Positions 9,724 through 18,795 are shown, counted from the stretch's first letter. The stretch is 56,772 nucleotides of DNA from an uncultured SAR116 cluster alpha proteobacterium (GCA_902612965.1 CACMFN010000012.1:1-56772), one strand, 5' to 3'. Notes: a model not told the origin generated them from the letters alone. A program made the numbers and translations.

Positions 9724-10418
9724 TGCTAAAAGTTGAAAATTTAACATCATATTATTCAAATATAAAAATTCTTAAAAACCTTTCATTTAATTTAGAAAAA
9801 GGTAAAGTCCTATGCCTGCTAGGAAGAAATGGTGCAGGCAAAACGACTACCCTCAAGTCTTTAATGGGATTAGTTGATAAAACTGAAGGCAAGATAATCT
9901 TTAATGGTGAGAAAATATCAGGAATATCAGCTCATTTAATTCCCCAAAAAGGTATTGGTTACGTACCTCAAGGTAGAAGGCTTTTTTCAGAATTAACTGT
10001 AGAAGAAAATCTTGAAATAGGTCTTCTAACTCGAAAGAAAGGTGAAAATATAAAAAACAATGTCTTAACAATGTTTCCAAGACTTAGGGAAAGACTTGAT
10101 CAAATTTCTGGAACATTATCTGGTGGTGAACAGCAAATGTTAGCTTTAGCAAGAGCACTTTGTATCGAACCTTCACTCTTGCTTTTAGATGAACCCACTG
10201 AAGGGTTACAACCTTCAATGATTTCTCTTATAAGAAAGAGTATTTTAGAACTAAAAAAACAAGGTGTTGCAATACTTTTAGTTGAACAAAGAGTAGAGGC
10301 TATTTTATCCATAGCTGATGAGATTTTAGTAATTGAAAATGGTTCTATTGTCTACACAGCTGAAGCAAATGAAGTCGTAAAAGATCATAAAAAATTATAT
10401 AGTTTTTTAGGGGTTTAA
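9723..10418 (+). CDS. livF: Branched-chain-type ABC transporter ATPase LivF
   Basis: 231 aa ABC ATPase with Walker A G-R-N-G-A-G-K-T-T, signature L-S-G-G-E-Q-Q-M-L-A-L-A-R and Walker B L-L-L-L-D-E-P-T-E-G, the standard LivF pattern. The ATG at 9723 overlaps the livG TGA by one base and sits behind a GGGGG ribosome site at 9714-9718; an in-frame TTG one codon earlier is less likely. It is the last gene of the transporter cluster. Its stop lies only 2 nt from the end of the convergent nicotinamidase gene, with no obvious terminator between them. Confidence 0.92.
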   Translation: MLKVENLTSYYSNIKILKNLSFNLEKGKVLCLLGRNGAGKTTTLKSLMGLVDKTEGKIIFNGEKISGISAHLIPQKGIGYVPQGRRLFSELTVEENLEIGLLTRKKGENIKNNVLTMFPRLRERLDQISGTLSGGEQQMLALARALCIEPSLLLLDEPTEGLQPSMISLIRKSILELKKQGVAILLVEQRVEAILSIADEILVIENGSIVYTAEANEVVKDHKKLYSFLGV

Positions 10419-10420
10419 AC

Positions 10421-11047
10421 TTAAAGGTCAGAGGTTGTTAATATTTTAACACCTTTACTTTTCATATCATTGAGTGATTTTTCAAAAGATCCATCTAAAT
10501 CTATTGCCCTACACGCGTCCTGTATAACATTTACGTTATATCCAAGTTTGGCCCCGTCTATCGCAGAAAAATAAACACAAAAATCTAATGCTAGTCCACA
10601 TAAATAGATTGTATTTACACCTCTAGATTTCAAATATCCATCTAAACCTGTAGGTGTTTTTTGATCATTTTCAAAAAATGCTGAGTAACTATCTATCTCC
10701 GGCCTAAAACCTTTTCTAATTATGAGGTCAGCACTATCAGTAATTAATTTTGAATGAAACTTTGAACCTTCAGTACCCTGAATACAGTGATTAGGCCATA
10801 ACACTTGGAGACCATAAAACATTTCTATTGTTGACAGTGGTTCTTTACCTTCATGATTAGAAGCAAATGATTTATGAGTGCTAGGGTGCCAGTCTTGAGT
10901 TATAATTTTAATTTTGAATTGCTCTTGAATTTTATTTGAAATTTCTACTATTTCATCACCTTGATCAACAGCTAATGCACCTCCTGGACAAAAATCATTT
11001 TGAATATCTATTAATACTAATGCTGTATCTTCACCAAAATTACTCAT
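10421..11047 (-). CDS. pncA: Nicotinamidase (PncA family)
   Basis: 208 aa isochorismatase-fold amidase that converts nicotinamide to nicotinate plus ammonia in NAD salvage. The catalytic triad is readable: Asp14 in L-I-D-I-Q-N-D-F-C, Lys112 in I-R-K-G-F and Cys157 in G-L-A-L-D-F-C-V. The metal site is Asp52 and His54 in T-Q-D-W-H-P plus His87 in L-W-P-N-H-C. These residues and the length match true PncA rather than other isochorismatase-like hydrolases. It is divergent from the methyltransferase gene across 125 nt and convergent with livF. A role in the surrounding pathway is possible but not needed to explain it. Confidence 0.88.
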   Translation of the reverse strand: MSNFGEDTALVLIDIQNDFCPGGALAVDQGDEIVEISNKIQEQFKIKIITQDWHPSTHKSFASNHEGKEPLSTIEMFYGLQVLWPNHCIQGTEGSKFHSKLITDSADLIIRKGFRPEIDSYSAFFENDQKTPTGLDGYLKSRGVNTIYLCGLALDFCVYFSAIDGAKLGYNVNVIQDACRAIDLDGSFEKSLNDMKSKGVKILTTSDL

Positions 11048-11172
11048 AATTCGTTTACCTCACAAAATTATCCTATAATTACATATTCCAACATTTTATT
11101 TTTAATTTATAGTGTTAATTTTAATTTAGTATTAAAACTAGTCCTGAAAATATTATTTTTTTAAAAGGAACA

Positions 11173-12000
11173 ATGATGGATGGAGAAGACATTAAATCGA
11201 TGAAGTTATATAACTTTATTGACAGAGTATATAATGAGTTAAAAGAAATAGGAAAAGAAATTGAAGGCGATTTATCAATTAATGAACTTTCTTCATTCGA
11301 CCAACTACATTACCACGGAACTGAGTCAATTGATTTTGCAATAGAAAAACTGAATATAAGCAGTAATACAAAAGTATTAGAAATAGGCTCTGGGATTGGA
11401 GGGCCTTCAAGATATATAGCAAAAAAAACTGGTGCTAAAGTTACAGCTCTTGAACTCCAAGAAGACCATCATCTTGTTGGGATAGATTTGACAAAAAGAT
11501 GTGGGTTAGAAAATAATGTAGAGCATTTATGTGGTGATTTTTTAGACTTAAAATTACCAAATGATCAATACGATGCTGTTGTGAGTTGGCTTGCTCTTTA
11601 CCATATCCCAGAAAGAGATAAATTATTAGAAACATGTATGAATTTACTCAAACCAAAAGGTTATTTTTTTGCGGAGGATTTTGCTTTTCACCAACCCTTC
11701 AATGAAAATGAAAAACTAGAACTCTCAAAAGATTTTTTTGCAAATTATATAGTAAGCTATTCAGAATATAGGGATGACTTAGTTAAAGCTGGATTTTCAG
11801 AAATTGTAGTAGATGACATGACAACAAGCTGGAGCAATTTTACAAAATCTAGATATGCTGCTTACAAAGACAATATGGAGAGACATACAAGAGTTCATAA
11901 TAAAGCTATTGTAGAAAACATGCTGTATTTTTATTCTTTTGCCATGAGATATCTAGATGGCGGGAAATTAGGTGGAATTAGAGTTTCAGCAAAGAAATAA
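11173..12000 (+). CDS. SAM-dependent class I methyltransferase
   Basis: 275 aa. The SAM-binding motif I is V-L-E-I-G-S-G-I-G-G-P-S-R (about residues 75-87), followed by an acidic end of strand 2 (A-L-E-L) and motif IV D-A-V-V-S-W-L-A-L-Y-H-I. The segment D-Q-L-H-Y-H-G before motif I resembles small-amine methyltransferases such as the sarcosine/dimethylglycine type, but the substrate cannot be assigned. AAAGGAA lies just before the start; ATG 11176 has better spacing than ATG 11173. It stands alone between two minus-strand genes, so it probably has its own promoter in 11048-11172. Confidence 0.8.
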   Translation: MMDGEDIKSMKLYNFIDRVYNELKEIGKEIEGDLSINELSSFDQLHYHGTESIDFAIEKLNISSNTKVLEIGSGIGGPSRYIAKKTGAKVTALELQEDHHLVGIDLTKRCGLENNVEHLCGDFLDLKLPNDQYDAVVSWLALYHIPERDKLLETCMNLLKPKGYFFAEDFAFHQPFNENEKLELSKDFFANYIVSYSEYRDDLVKAGFSEIVVDDMTTSWSNFTKSRYAAYKDNMERHTRVHNKAIVENMLYFYSFAMRYLDGGKLGGIRVSAKK

Positions 12001-12016
12001 TTATTTAATTATCAAA

Positions 12017-13501
12017 CTAACGCATTTGAAATGGATTAGACATTGGCTCATCAGAAGTATTGATCCATACAGTTTTTATTCGCGTATAATCATGAATAGC
12101 TTGCATTCCACTTTCCCTCCCATAACCAGAGTCTTTATATCCGCCAAATGGTGCAATTGGAGAAACAACCCTGTAAGTATTCACCCAAACAATACCAGCT
12201 CTTAAAGCTTTAGTAATTCTTAAAGAGCGAGCACTATTTTTTGTAAATACACCGGCGGCCAGACCATATTTAGTATCATTAGCTAACTGAATTACTTCTT
12301 CTTCTGTTTTAAATCTTAAAACACTTAGAACAGGTCCAAACAATTCTGTGTCAACTATTTTTAACTTTTGATCTGAACAGTCAACTATTGTTGGCTCAAA
12401 GAACCATCCCTCATTCATATTAGACGGTTTATTTCCACCGTGTAGAATTTTAGCACCTTGATTTTTTGCATTTGAAATTTCACTTTCTATTAATTTTATT
12501 TGCCCCAAAGTTGCTAGAGGACCCATTTGTGTCTCATCAAGTAATGGATCACCTAACTTTATATTAGCTGCTAGTAAAGTCATTCTATCCAAAAAATCAT
12601 CAGCTATGCTTTCTTGAAGATATAATCTTGAACCTGCAACACAACTTTGACCACTCGCACCAAAAATTCCTGCAATTGATCCGTTTACAGCACTCTCAAT
12701 ATCAGCGTCCTCAAAAACAATAAACGGTGACTTTCCTCCTAATTCTAAAGAAACTTCAGCAAAATTCTCAGCTGAATTTCTAATAACATGTCTTGCTGTT
12801 GCGGGGCCACCTGTGAAACTTATTCTATGAACGAGAGGATGAGTAGTAAGTGTTTTGCCACATGGATCACCATGACCAGAAATTATATTTACAACGCCAG
12901 GCGGAAACCCAGCCTCTTCAATAACCTTTCCAAATTCTAACATTGCAGCAGAGGCATGTTCGGAAGCTTTTAATACAACTGTATTACCTGCAGCTAAAGC
13001 TGGTCCAATTTTAACCGCAACTAAAAATAATTGTGAATTCCATGGAACTATAGCCGCGACTACACCAAGTGGCTCTCTTACATTAAATGCATACATATCT
13101 GGCTTATCAATTGGAAGTGTTGAGCCTTCAATTTTGTCTGCAAGTCCAGCGTAATAGTGGAAGTATTCTGCAATGTATTTTGCTTGCCAGCGAGTTTCTT
13201 TTAATAACTTTCCTGTATCAATTGATTCAATTTTTCCTAATTTCTCTGATTTTTCAGCTAAAAGATCACCTAATTTTCTTAAATACTTACCCCTTTGTGT
13301 TGGAGTAATTTTTGACCATTCGCCTTTATTGAAGGCTTTATAAGCAGCTTCGACTGCATTATTCACATCATTTGCTGTAGCTTCTGGGATAAGAGCCCAT
13401 GACTTGCCTATACTAGGATTTATACTCTCAAATGTGCTGCCATTTTCACTATCAACCCATTTACCATTAACAAACATTTTAAAGGTCTCTAAACTACCCA
13501 T
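12017..13501 (-). CDS. NAD(P)-dependent aldehyde dehydrogenase
   Basis: 494 aa with the start at ATG 13501, which places the usual opening M-F-V-N-G-K-W about ten residues in; a longer frame to a TTG at 13567 adds an unlikely N-terminus. Catalytic residues are Glu253 in L-E-L-G-G-K-S-P and Cys287 in G-Q-S-C-V-A-G, and the cofactor loop is F-T-G-G-P. The general oxidation is aldehyde to acid. Relatives act on betaine aldehyde, 5-carboxymethyl-2-hydroxymuconate semialdehyde and similar. It is divergent from ridA and may serve the ring-degradation genes on either side. The specific substrate is unknown. Confidence 0.9.
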   Translation of the reverse strand: MGSLETFKMFVNGKWVDSENGSTFESINPSIGKSWALIPEATANDVNNAVEAAYKAFNKGEWSKITPTQRGKYLRKLGDLLAEKSEKLGKIESIDTGKLLKETRWQAKYIAEYFHYYAGLADKIEGSTLPIDKPDMYAFNVREPLGVVAAIVPWNSQLFLVAVKIGPALAAGNTVVLKASEHASAAMLEFGKVIEEAGFPPGVVNIISGHGDPCGKTLTTHPLVHRISFTGGPATARHVIRNSAENFAEVSLELGGKSPFIVFEDADIESAVNGSIAGIFGASGQSCVAGSRLYLQESIADDFLDRMTLLAANIKLGDPLLDETQMGPLATLGQIKLIESEISNAKNQGAKILHGGNKPSNMNEGWFFEPTIVDCSDQKLKIVDTELFGPVLSVLRFKTEEEVIQLANDTKYGLAAGVFTKNSARSLRITKALRAGIVWVNTYRVVSPIAPFGGYKDSGYGRESGMQAIHDYTRIKTVWINTSDEPMSNPFQMR

Positions 13502-13618
13502 AGCTACTATCCATAAATTGTTATAATTTCTAACTACCTTTTCAGCACGATTTTTATTCCACGTCAAATAACTTACGTATATAATTTATTAAGATAAATT
13601 TCTTTTTGGAGAAAACTT

Positions 13619-14002
13619 ATGCATAAAAAGGTAATTGGAGATCCGGTTGTAATTGGGGGCCGGACTTTATCATTATCAAGGGCAATAAGAGCTGGAGATT
13701 TTATTTTTTTAACTGGCCAAGTTCCCTTTAAAAATGGTGAAGTTATGACAGATGGAACTATTGAAGAGCAAACAGAAGTTGTTATAGAAGATATAAAGAA
13801 AACACTTCAAACTGCTAACTGCCAATTAATAGACATTGTTAAAGCAATGGTGTGGCTTTCGAAAAGAGAATATTTTCCAGGCTTTAATGAAGTATTTAGT
13901 AAATATTTCCCAGTTGATCCTCCGGCAAGATCAGCTGTTGTCAATGAGCTTTTAGTAGATGTCAAAGTAGAAATTGAAGTTATTGCATATAAACCAGAGT
14001 GA
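13619..14002 (+). CDS. RidA/YjgF family enamine-imine deaminase
   Basis: 127 aa, the normal length of the trimeric RidA fold. The active-site Arg104 lies in P-P-A-R-S-A-V, and Glu120 is at the position matching the conserved Glu of RidA. This makes it a catalytically competent member that hydrolyses reactive enamines or imines, or acts as in RutC on an aminoacrylate. A GGAG ribosome site precedes the ATG. It opens a tight + strand run; the alpha/beta hydrolase starts 4 nt after its stop. Confidence 0.88.
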   Translation: MHKKVIGDPVVIGGRTLSLSRAIRAGDFIFLTGQVPFKNGEVMTDGTIEEQTEVVIEDIKKTLQTANCQLIDIVKAMVWLSKREYFPGFNEVFSKYFPVDPPARSAVVNELLVDVKVEIEVIAYKPE

Positions 14003-14006
14003 ATTG

Positions 14007-14804
14007 ATGAAAAATATTTTTGTTAAAGGAACTTCAGTAAATTTGGTTTCTGAGAATGGTCCTTATGTAATCCTTATTCATGGTCTTGGACTTAACAAAG
14101 ATATGTGGGAATGGCAAACAAGGGATCTTTCGAAAAACTATAGTTTAATCACATATGACTTGATAGGCCATGGTGAAAGTAAAGATCCTGAACAAAATTT
14201 AAACTTAGAAATATTTTCAGATCAAATTTTTGAAATTATAGAGCATCTCTCTTTAGATAAAATAGCATTAGTTGGTTTTTCACTAGGAGGAATGATTGCT
14301 AGAAAATTTGCTCTTAAATATAATGATAGACTTTGGGCTTTAGCAATCTTAAATTCAGCGCATAAAAGAACTAAAAAAGCCAAAGAAGCTGTTCAATTAA
14401 GGGTAAATAGCGTGATAGAAAATGGCCCTCAATCAACAATCGAGGATGCTCTTGAAAGATGGTTTACAAAAAACTTTAGAGAAAAAAATCCTATTATTAT
14501 GGACAGGATTAGGAAATGGGTTTTAGCTAATAAAAAAGAGGTTTATCCAAAAGCATACCAAGTTTTAGTTGATGGTGTAGATGAACTATTACAAACTCCA
14601 TTATCAATTAATTGCCCTACTTTAGTATTAACAGGTGACGAAGATTTTGGTAACTCTCCTGAAATGTCACAAGAGATCTCAAAACAAATCCTCAAATCTC
14701 AATTAGAAATTTTACCTGGAATGAGACATATGGCACTTATTGAAGATTTTCAAAAAGTTAATAAAATCTTGTCAGAATTTCTTTTAGGAACTTTAAATAG
14801 TTAA
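14007..14804 (+). CDS. Alpha/beta hydrolase (RutD / enol-lactonase-like)
   Basis: 265 aa from ATG 14007, four bases after the ridA stop; an upstream in-frame start inside ridA is unlikely. Oxyanion region H-G-L-G-L-N-K-D-M-W near residue 25, nucleophile Ser92 in G-F-S-L-G-G, an acid in the L-T-G-D-E-D-F loop around 215, and His241 in G-M-R-H-M-A complete the triad. The overall look is that of the RutD and 3-oxoadipate enol-lactonase branch. It probably cleaves an ester, lactone or carbamate made by the pathway. The exact reaction is not inferable. Confidence 0.85.
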   Translation: MKNIFVKGTSVNLVSENGPYVILIHGLGLNKDMWEWQTRDLSKNYSLITYDLIGHGESKDPEQNLNLEIFSDQIFEIIEHLSLDKIALVGFSLGGMIARKFALKYNDRLWALAILNSAHKRTKKAKEAVQLRVNSVIENGPQSTIEDALERWFTKNFREKNPIIMDRIRKWVLANKKEVYPKAYQVLVDGVDELLQTPLSINCPTLVLTGDEDFGNSPEMSQEISKQILKSQLEILPGMRHMALIEDFQKVNKILSEFLLGTLNS

Positions 14805-14821
14805 GCTTTGGATAAATATTT

Positions 14822-15742
14822 ATGAAATTTGATACTTTAGAATATAGAAAAGCATTAGGAAAATTTGTTACTGGTGTCACAATAATTACAACATGTGAAA
14901 AAGATGGGACACCAAGAGGATTTACTGCTAATTCATTTACATCTGTTTCTTTAGAACCTCCTTTGATTTTAATTTGTATTGGTGACTTCAACGAAGGGTT
15001 AGAGTTATTTAAAAACTCAGAATATTTTGCAGTCAATATTTTAAATGAAGCACAAGTTGATATATCTAATTTATTTGCAAAACCTTTAAAAAATAAGTTT
15101 GAAGAGATTGAGTGGTCAAATAGTAAATTTGGAGTTCCTATTATCAAGGGAGCACTGGCTTGGCTTGAATGTAAAAATTTTGATCAAAAAAGATCTGGAG
15201 ATCATTTAATCCTTATTGGCAATGTCAAAAACTTTCATAATGAGGGTGGATATCCACTTGCATATTATAATGGAAATTATATTAGCTTCAATAATGAAAC
15301 CTCTTTGGTAAATGCTATGGAAAAGGATAGTAAAACAATAATAGGAGCTATAATTGAAAAAAATAATTCAATTTTATTTTTTGATGATAGTAAAAATAAT
15401 ATTTTAAAATTGCCTGTTATTGGTGAAAATGGAGAACCTTCAAACACGACTAAATTGGTAAATAAATATTCTAATATTGGTCTAAAGATTAGCCTTGATT
15501 TTGTGTATTCCGTTTATGAGGACAAGAGACTTGATGCAGTTTGTATTTACTATAGAAGCAAAGGTTATGAAACGATACCCAAAGGCTATAAATATGTAAA
15601 ATTTAATGATATTAATTGGGAAAAAATTAAAGATAAAGCATTAGTGATTATGTTAAAAAGATATATTGAAGAAGCTAATCAAGGAGATTTTGCTGTATAC
15701 ATGGGAAATGAAACCACAGGACTGACCCAAACTCTAAAATGA
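14822..15742 (+). CDS. Flavin reductase-like protein with an extra C-terminal domain (possibly degenerate NUDIX)
   Basis: 306 aa. Residues 1-160 are a flavin reductase-like FMN-binding split barrel: K-F-V-T-G-V-T-I-I-T-T, then G-F-T-A-N-S-F-T-S-V-S-L-E-P-P, then G-D-H-L-I-L-I-G-N-V. This class reduces FMN with NAD(P)H for two-component monooxygenases. Residues about 175-300 form a second domain (I-I-G-A-I-I-E-K-N-N-S-I-L-F-F, later V-Y-S-V-Y and I-Y-Y-R-S-K-G) whose strand order resembles a NUDIX fold. The catalytic NUDIX box is absent. It lies 17 nt after the hydrolase and 12 nt before the DUF1185 gene. It may feed the monooxygenase at 92-1132. The C-terminal assignment is tentative. Confidence 0.75.
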   Translation: MKFDTLEYRKALGKFVTGVTIITTCEKDGTPRGFTANSFTSVSLEPPLILICIGDFNEGLELFKNSEYFAVNILNEAQVDISNLFAKPLKNKFEEIEWSNSKFGVPIIKGALAWLECKNFDQKRSGDHLILIGNVKNFHNEGGYPLAYYNGNYISFNNETSLVNAMEKDSKTIIGAIIEKNNSILFFDDSKNNILKLPVIGENGEPSNTTKLVNKYSNIGLKISLDFVYSVYEDKRLDAVCIYYRSKGYETIPKGYKYVKFNDINWEKIKDKALVIMLKRYIEEANQGDFAVYMGNETTGLTQTLK

Positions 15743-15754
15743 AGGACAATAAAT

Positions 15755-16357
15755 ATGAAACTAGAAATTAGAAAAATTGTTACATTTGAGGAAGAGATTT
15801 TTTTCGAAGGTGGAATAAAAGCATCAAAGCCATTGAAATTATTTGGTGTTGCAGCAGTTGTTAAAAATCCTTGGTCAGGGCGTGGTTTTGTTGATGATTT
15901 AAAACCTGAAATTAAGGCTTTTGGGCCAATTCTTGGTAAAGAGTTAACAAATCGTATGATAACATTGTCTGGGGGTGGAGACAAAATTGAAGCTTATGGC
16001 AAGGCTTGTATGTCAGGTTTAGATTGTGAGATTGAACTATCTTCTGCATTAATTCATACTCTGCACTTTGGAAACTTTTACAGGGATGCAGTTAAAGCCA
16101 AAAGCTATCTTGGTTTTACTAATACAAGAGGGCCTGCTAATACTCAAATTCAAATTCCTTTGATGGATAAAAATGATACTGGAAGGAGATCTCACTATTT
16201 AACTGTTCAGTTTTCCATTTCAGATGCGCCTGCAAGTGACGAACTAATTGCTGCATTTGGAGGAGCAAATGGTGGCAGGCCTCATCATAGAATTGGAGAT
16301 AGATATTCAGATCTAGCAGAATTAGGTCATGACATTGATAATCCAGCAGGAGTTTAA
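15755..16357 (+). CDS. DUF1185 (amino acid synthesis, PF06684) family protein
   Basis: 200 aa, full length for the family. Recognisable features are the start M-K-x-E-I-R-K-I-V-T-F-E-E-E, the N-P-W-S-G-R-G segment near residue 43, G-G-D-K-I-E-A-Y-G-K-A and a Gly/His-rich end with R-P-H-H-R-I-G-D-R. The family structure is known to be a chorismate-mutase/YjgF-like variant, and its enzymatic role is unproven. AGGAC precedes the start. It sits between flavin reductase and CoA-transferase genes, and members are often found near luciferase-like monooxygenases, so a role in the same ring- or amide-degrading route is reasonable. Confidence 0.8.
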   Translation: MKLEIRKIVTFEEEIFFEGGIKASKPLKLFGVAAVVKNPWSGRGFVDDLKPEIKAFGPILGKELTNRMITLSGGGDKIEAYGKACMSGLDCEIELSSALIHTLHFGNFYRDAVKAKSYLGFTNTRGPANTQIQIPLMDKNDTGRRSHYLTVQFSISDAPASDELIAAFGGANGGRPHHRIGDRYSDLAELGHDIDNPAGV

Positions 16358-16380
16358 TTTTTGAAAAGAAATAATTTTTG

Positions 16381-17502
16381 ATGAATAAAGATTTAGATGG
16401 TATCCAGGTAGTAACTTTAGAACAAGCAGTCGCTGCACCTTATGCCTCTGGCAAGCTAGCCCAAGCTGGTGCAAGGGTCATTAAGGTTGAGAGAGAAGAA
16501 GGCGACTTTGCACGCAAATATGATAACGATGTAAAAGGATTAAGCGCATATTTTGTTTGGTTAAATCATGGCAAAGAATCTGTTTGTCTTAATATTAAAG
16601 ACTCTAATGATTTAAATATTTTAAAGAAAATAATATCAAAATCTGATATATTTATCCAAAATTTAATGCCTGGTGCAACTAAGAGATTAGGTATTGGAAG
16701 TAGTGAACTAAGGTCTATGTATCCCTCTCTAATAACTTGTGATATCAGTGGATATGGACAAGATGGTCCTTACAGTCAAATGAAAGCATATGATTTACTT
16801 ATTCAGGCTGAGAGTGGTTTAGCAAATATTAATGGTTCACCTGACCAGCCTGGCAGAGTAGGAGTATCTGTGTGCGATATAGCAGCTGGCATGACTTCTT
16901 ATCAAGCAATACTCCAAGCCTTAATTGGAAGAATTAAAACTGGTTCTGGTAGAGGCATTGAAGTTTCTTTGTTTCATTCACTTGCTGACTGGATGAATGT
17001 GCCATATTTGCAAAATTTTTATGGGAATAGAGAAATAAAAAGAGCAGGTTTACATCATGTCACAATAGCTCCATACGGTGTTTATGAATGCAAAAATTCT
17101 GAACAAGTATTAATATCTATCCAAAACGAACGTGAATGGAGGTTTTTATGTCTAGATGTTCTTCAAAAACCAGAATTATTTTCTGATGAAAAGTATAATA
17201 GTAATACAAAAAGGGTTAATAATCGTTTAGAACTTGATAAAGAAATAAACAATTCTTTTGGAAAATTTGAAAGGAATATAATTTTAGATAAGCTTAAAAA
17301 TGCTAATATAGCATATGGTCAACTTAGTTCAGTTGAAGATTTAGCAAAACATCCTCAAAGTATTTTTGTAAAAGTTTCTACCTCGGAAGGTGAAATTAAG
17401 CTTTTATCTCCCGGAGCTATAGTTAGTGGTGAAGATTTAAATTTTGGATCTGTTCCATTTTTAGGTGAACATACCGAGAGTATTAAAAAAGAATTTAAAT
17501 AA
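16381..17502 (+). CDS. CaiB/BaiF family (class III) CoA transferase
   Basis: 373 aa from ATG 16381; a TTG one codon earlier is less likely. The start G-I-Q-V-V-T-L-E-Q-A-V-A-A-P-Y and G-A-R-V-I-K-V-E-R-E are family hallmarks, and the catalytic Asp that forms the acyl anhydride is Asp166 in S-V-C-D-I-A-A-G. Class III enzymes move CoA between carboxylic acids. This gives the region a second CoA-activation route beside the ADP-forming synthetase. Length is slightly short of the usual 390-430 aa. Donor and acceptor acids are unknown. Confidence 0.9.
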   Translation: MNKDLDGIQVVTLEQAVAAPYASGKLAQAGARVIKVEREEGDFARKYDNDVKGLSAYFVWLNHGKESVCLNIKDSNDLNILKKIISKSDIFIQNLMPGATKRLGIGSSELRSMYPSLITCDISGYGQDGPYSQMKAYDLLIQAESGLANINGSPDQPGRVGVSVCDIAAGMTSYQAILQALIGRIKTGSGRGIEVSLFHSLADWMNVPYLQNFYGNREIKRAGLHHVTIAPYGVYECKNSEQVLISIQNEREWRFLCLDVLQKPELFSDEKYNSNTKRVNNRLELDKEINNSFGKFERNIILDKLKNANIAYGQLSSVEDLAKHPQSIFVKVSTSEGEIKLLSPGAIVSGEDLNFGSVPFLGEHTESIKKEFK

Positions 17503-17510
17503 AAATATCT

Positions 17511-18680
17511 ATGGTTAGCTTAAATATTAAGAAAATTTCAGAACCTCTAATTCCAATGGCTATATCATGGTCTAATGATTATGATGGGAAATATGGTGAA
17601 ATAATTGATATGTCGCAAGCAATTCCATCCTACCCTCCACATCCAAAATTAATTGAGGAATTTATTAATTCCTCATCAGTAAAATCTCTCCTTAATTATG
17701 GTGATATAGAGGGAGAAAAAATTCTAAGAACGAATTATTCAAACCATATAAATCAAAAATATGGAACTAATACTGGTTTTGACCAAATTTTAATAACGTC
17801 AGGATGCAATCAGGCCTTTATAGCCTCAATTATTTGTGTAGCAAATGAAGGTGATGAAATAATGATTTCCAATCCAGGATATTTTAGTCATGAATTGTCT
17901 TTGAGGATGTTAAATATTAAGCCAAAATATTTTAACTTAAACAGCGAAAAAAACTTTGAAATAGATTTTAGAGATCTAGAAAGTAAAATAACTTCTAAAG
18001 TAAAAGCGATAGTTATTGTAAACCCTGGAAACCCAACAGGTTCTTCACAAGATAAAACCGTTTTGGATGAAATTCTTAAATTATGTATTAAAAAGAATAA
18101 ATATCTTATAATTGATGAAACTTACAGAGATTTTATATATCCAGATAAAGGCGCACCACATAATTTGTTTAGTATACCAAATTGGAATAAAAATTTAATC
18201 CAACTTTATAGCTTTTCAAAATCTTGCTGCATTCCAGGGCACCGTCTTGGAGCTATAACAACAGATAAAGGATTAATAAGCCAAATTTCAAAAATTATGG
18301 ACAATATACAAATTTGTGCTCCTCGTCCTGCACAGCATTCTGTAGCTAAATTTCTTCCTCATCTTGAAAATTTTGTTAATGAAAAGTCTAATGAAATAGA
18401 AACTAAAGCAAATTTATTTTCTAAATCTTTATTTACATATTCTAAATGGGAAATTACTTCAATAGGATCTTTTTTTGCTTATGTGAAACACCCTTACAAC
18501 AATATCAAATGCGATGATATTGCAAAACTTCTAGCTAAAAATTGTGGTTTAATAACTATACCAGGAATTTATTTTGGCAAAAAACAAGAAAACTTTTTAA
18601 GAATGTCTATCGCAGGCTTATCATTAAAAGAAATAGCAAATGTAAAATCTAGATTAGAAAAGCTAGAGGAATATATTTAA
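17511..18680 (+). CDS. PLP-dependent class I/II aminotransferase
   Basis: 389 aa, fold type I. The PLP lysine is Lys237 in Y-S-F-S-K-S-C-C-I-P-G-H-R-L-G, preceded by N-P-G-N-P-T-G (171-177) and the cofactor-contact segment I-I-D-E-T-Y-R-D-F near 200. It resembles the aspartate/aromatic aminotransferase group. It begins 8 nt after the CoA transferase and ends the + strand catabolic run, followed by a 115-nt gap. It probably removes or adds an amino group on a pathway intermediate; substrate not readable. Confidence 0.88.
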   Translation: MVSLNIKKISEPLIPMAISWSNDYDGKYGEIIDMSQAIPSYPPHPKLIEEFINSSSVKSLLNYGDIEGEKILRTNYSNHINQKYGTNTGFDQILITSGCNQAFIASIICVANEGDEIMISNPGYFSHELSLRMLNIKPKYFNLNSEKNFEIDFRDLESKITSKVKAIVIVNPGNPTGSSQDKTVLDEILKLCIKKNKYLIIDETYRDFIYPDKGAPHNLFSIPNWNKNLIQLYSFSKSCCIPGHRLGAITTDKGLISQISKIMDNIQICAPRPAQHSVAKFLPHLENFVNEKSNEIETKANLFSKSLFTYSKWEITSIGSFFAYVKHPYNNIKCDDIAKLLAKNCGLITIPGIYFGKKQENFLRMSIAGLSLKEIANVKSRLEKLEEYI

Positions 18681-18795
18681 TTAAAAGCTAATTTTTGTCA
18701 AACTGAGTTTTATATTTGTTAAGCATATAAATAATAATGTATGGTTATACTTATAAGTTTACTTAAATTTTTTAAATGAACAATGGGGTTCAAAA

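Noticed and set aside
10421-11047. Isochorismatase-fold gene as a RutB-like ureidoacrylate hydrolase completing a Rut pathway
   Set aside because: The metal site Asp52/His54/His87 and other motifs match nicotinamidase PncA, so it is not used as evidence for the Rut-like reading.
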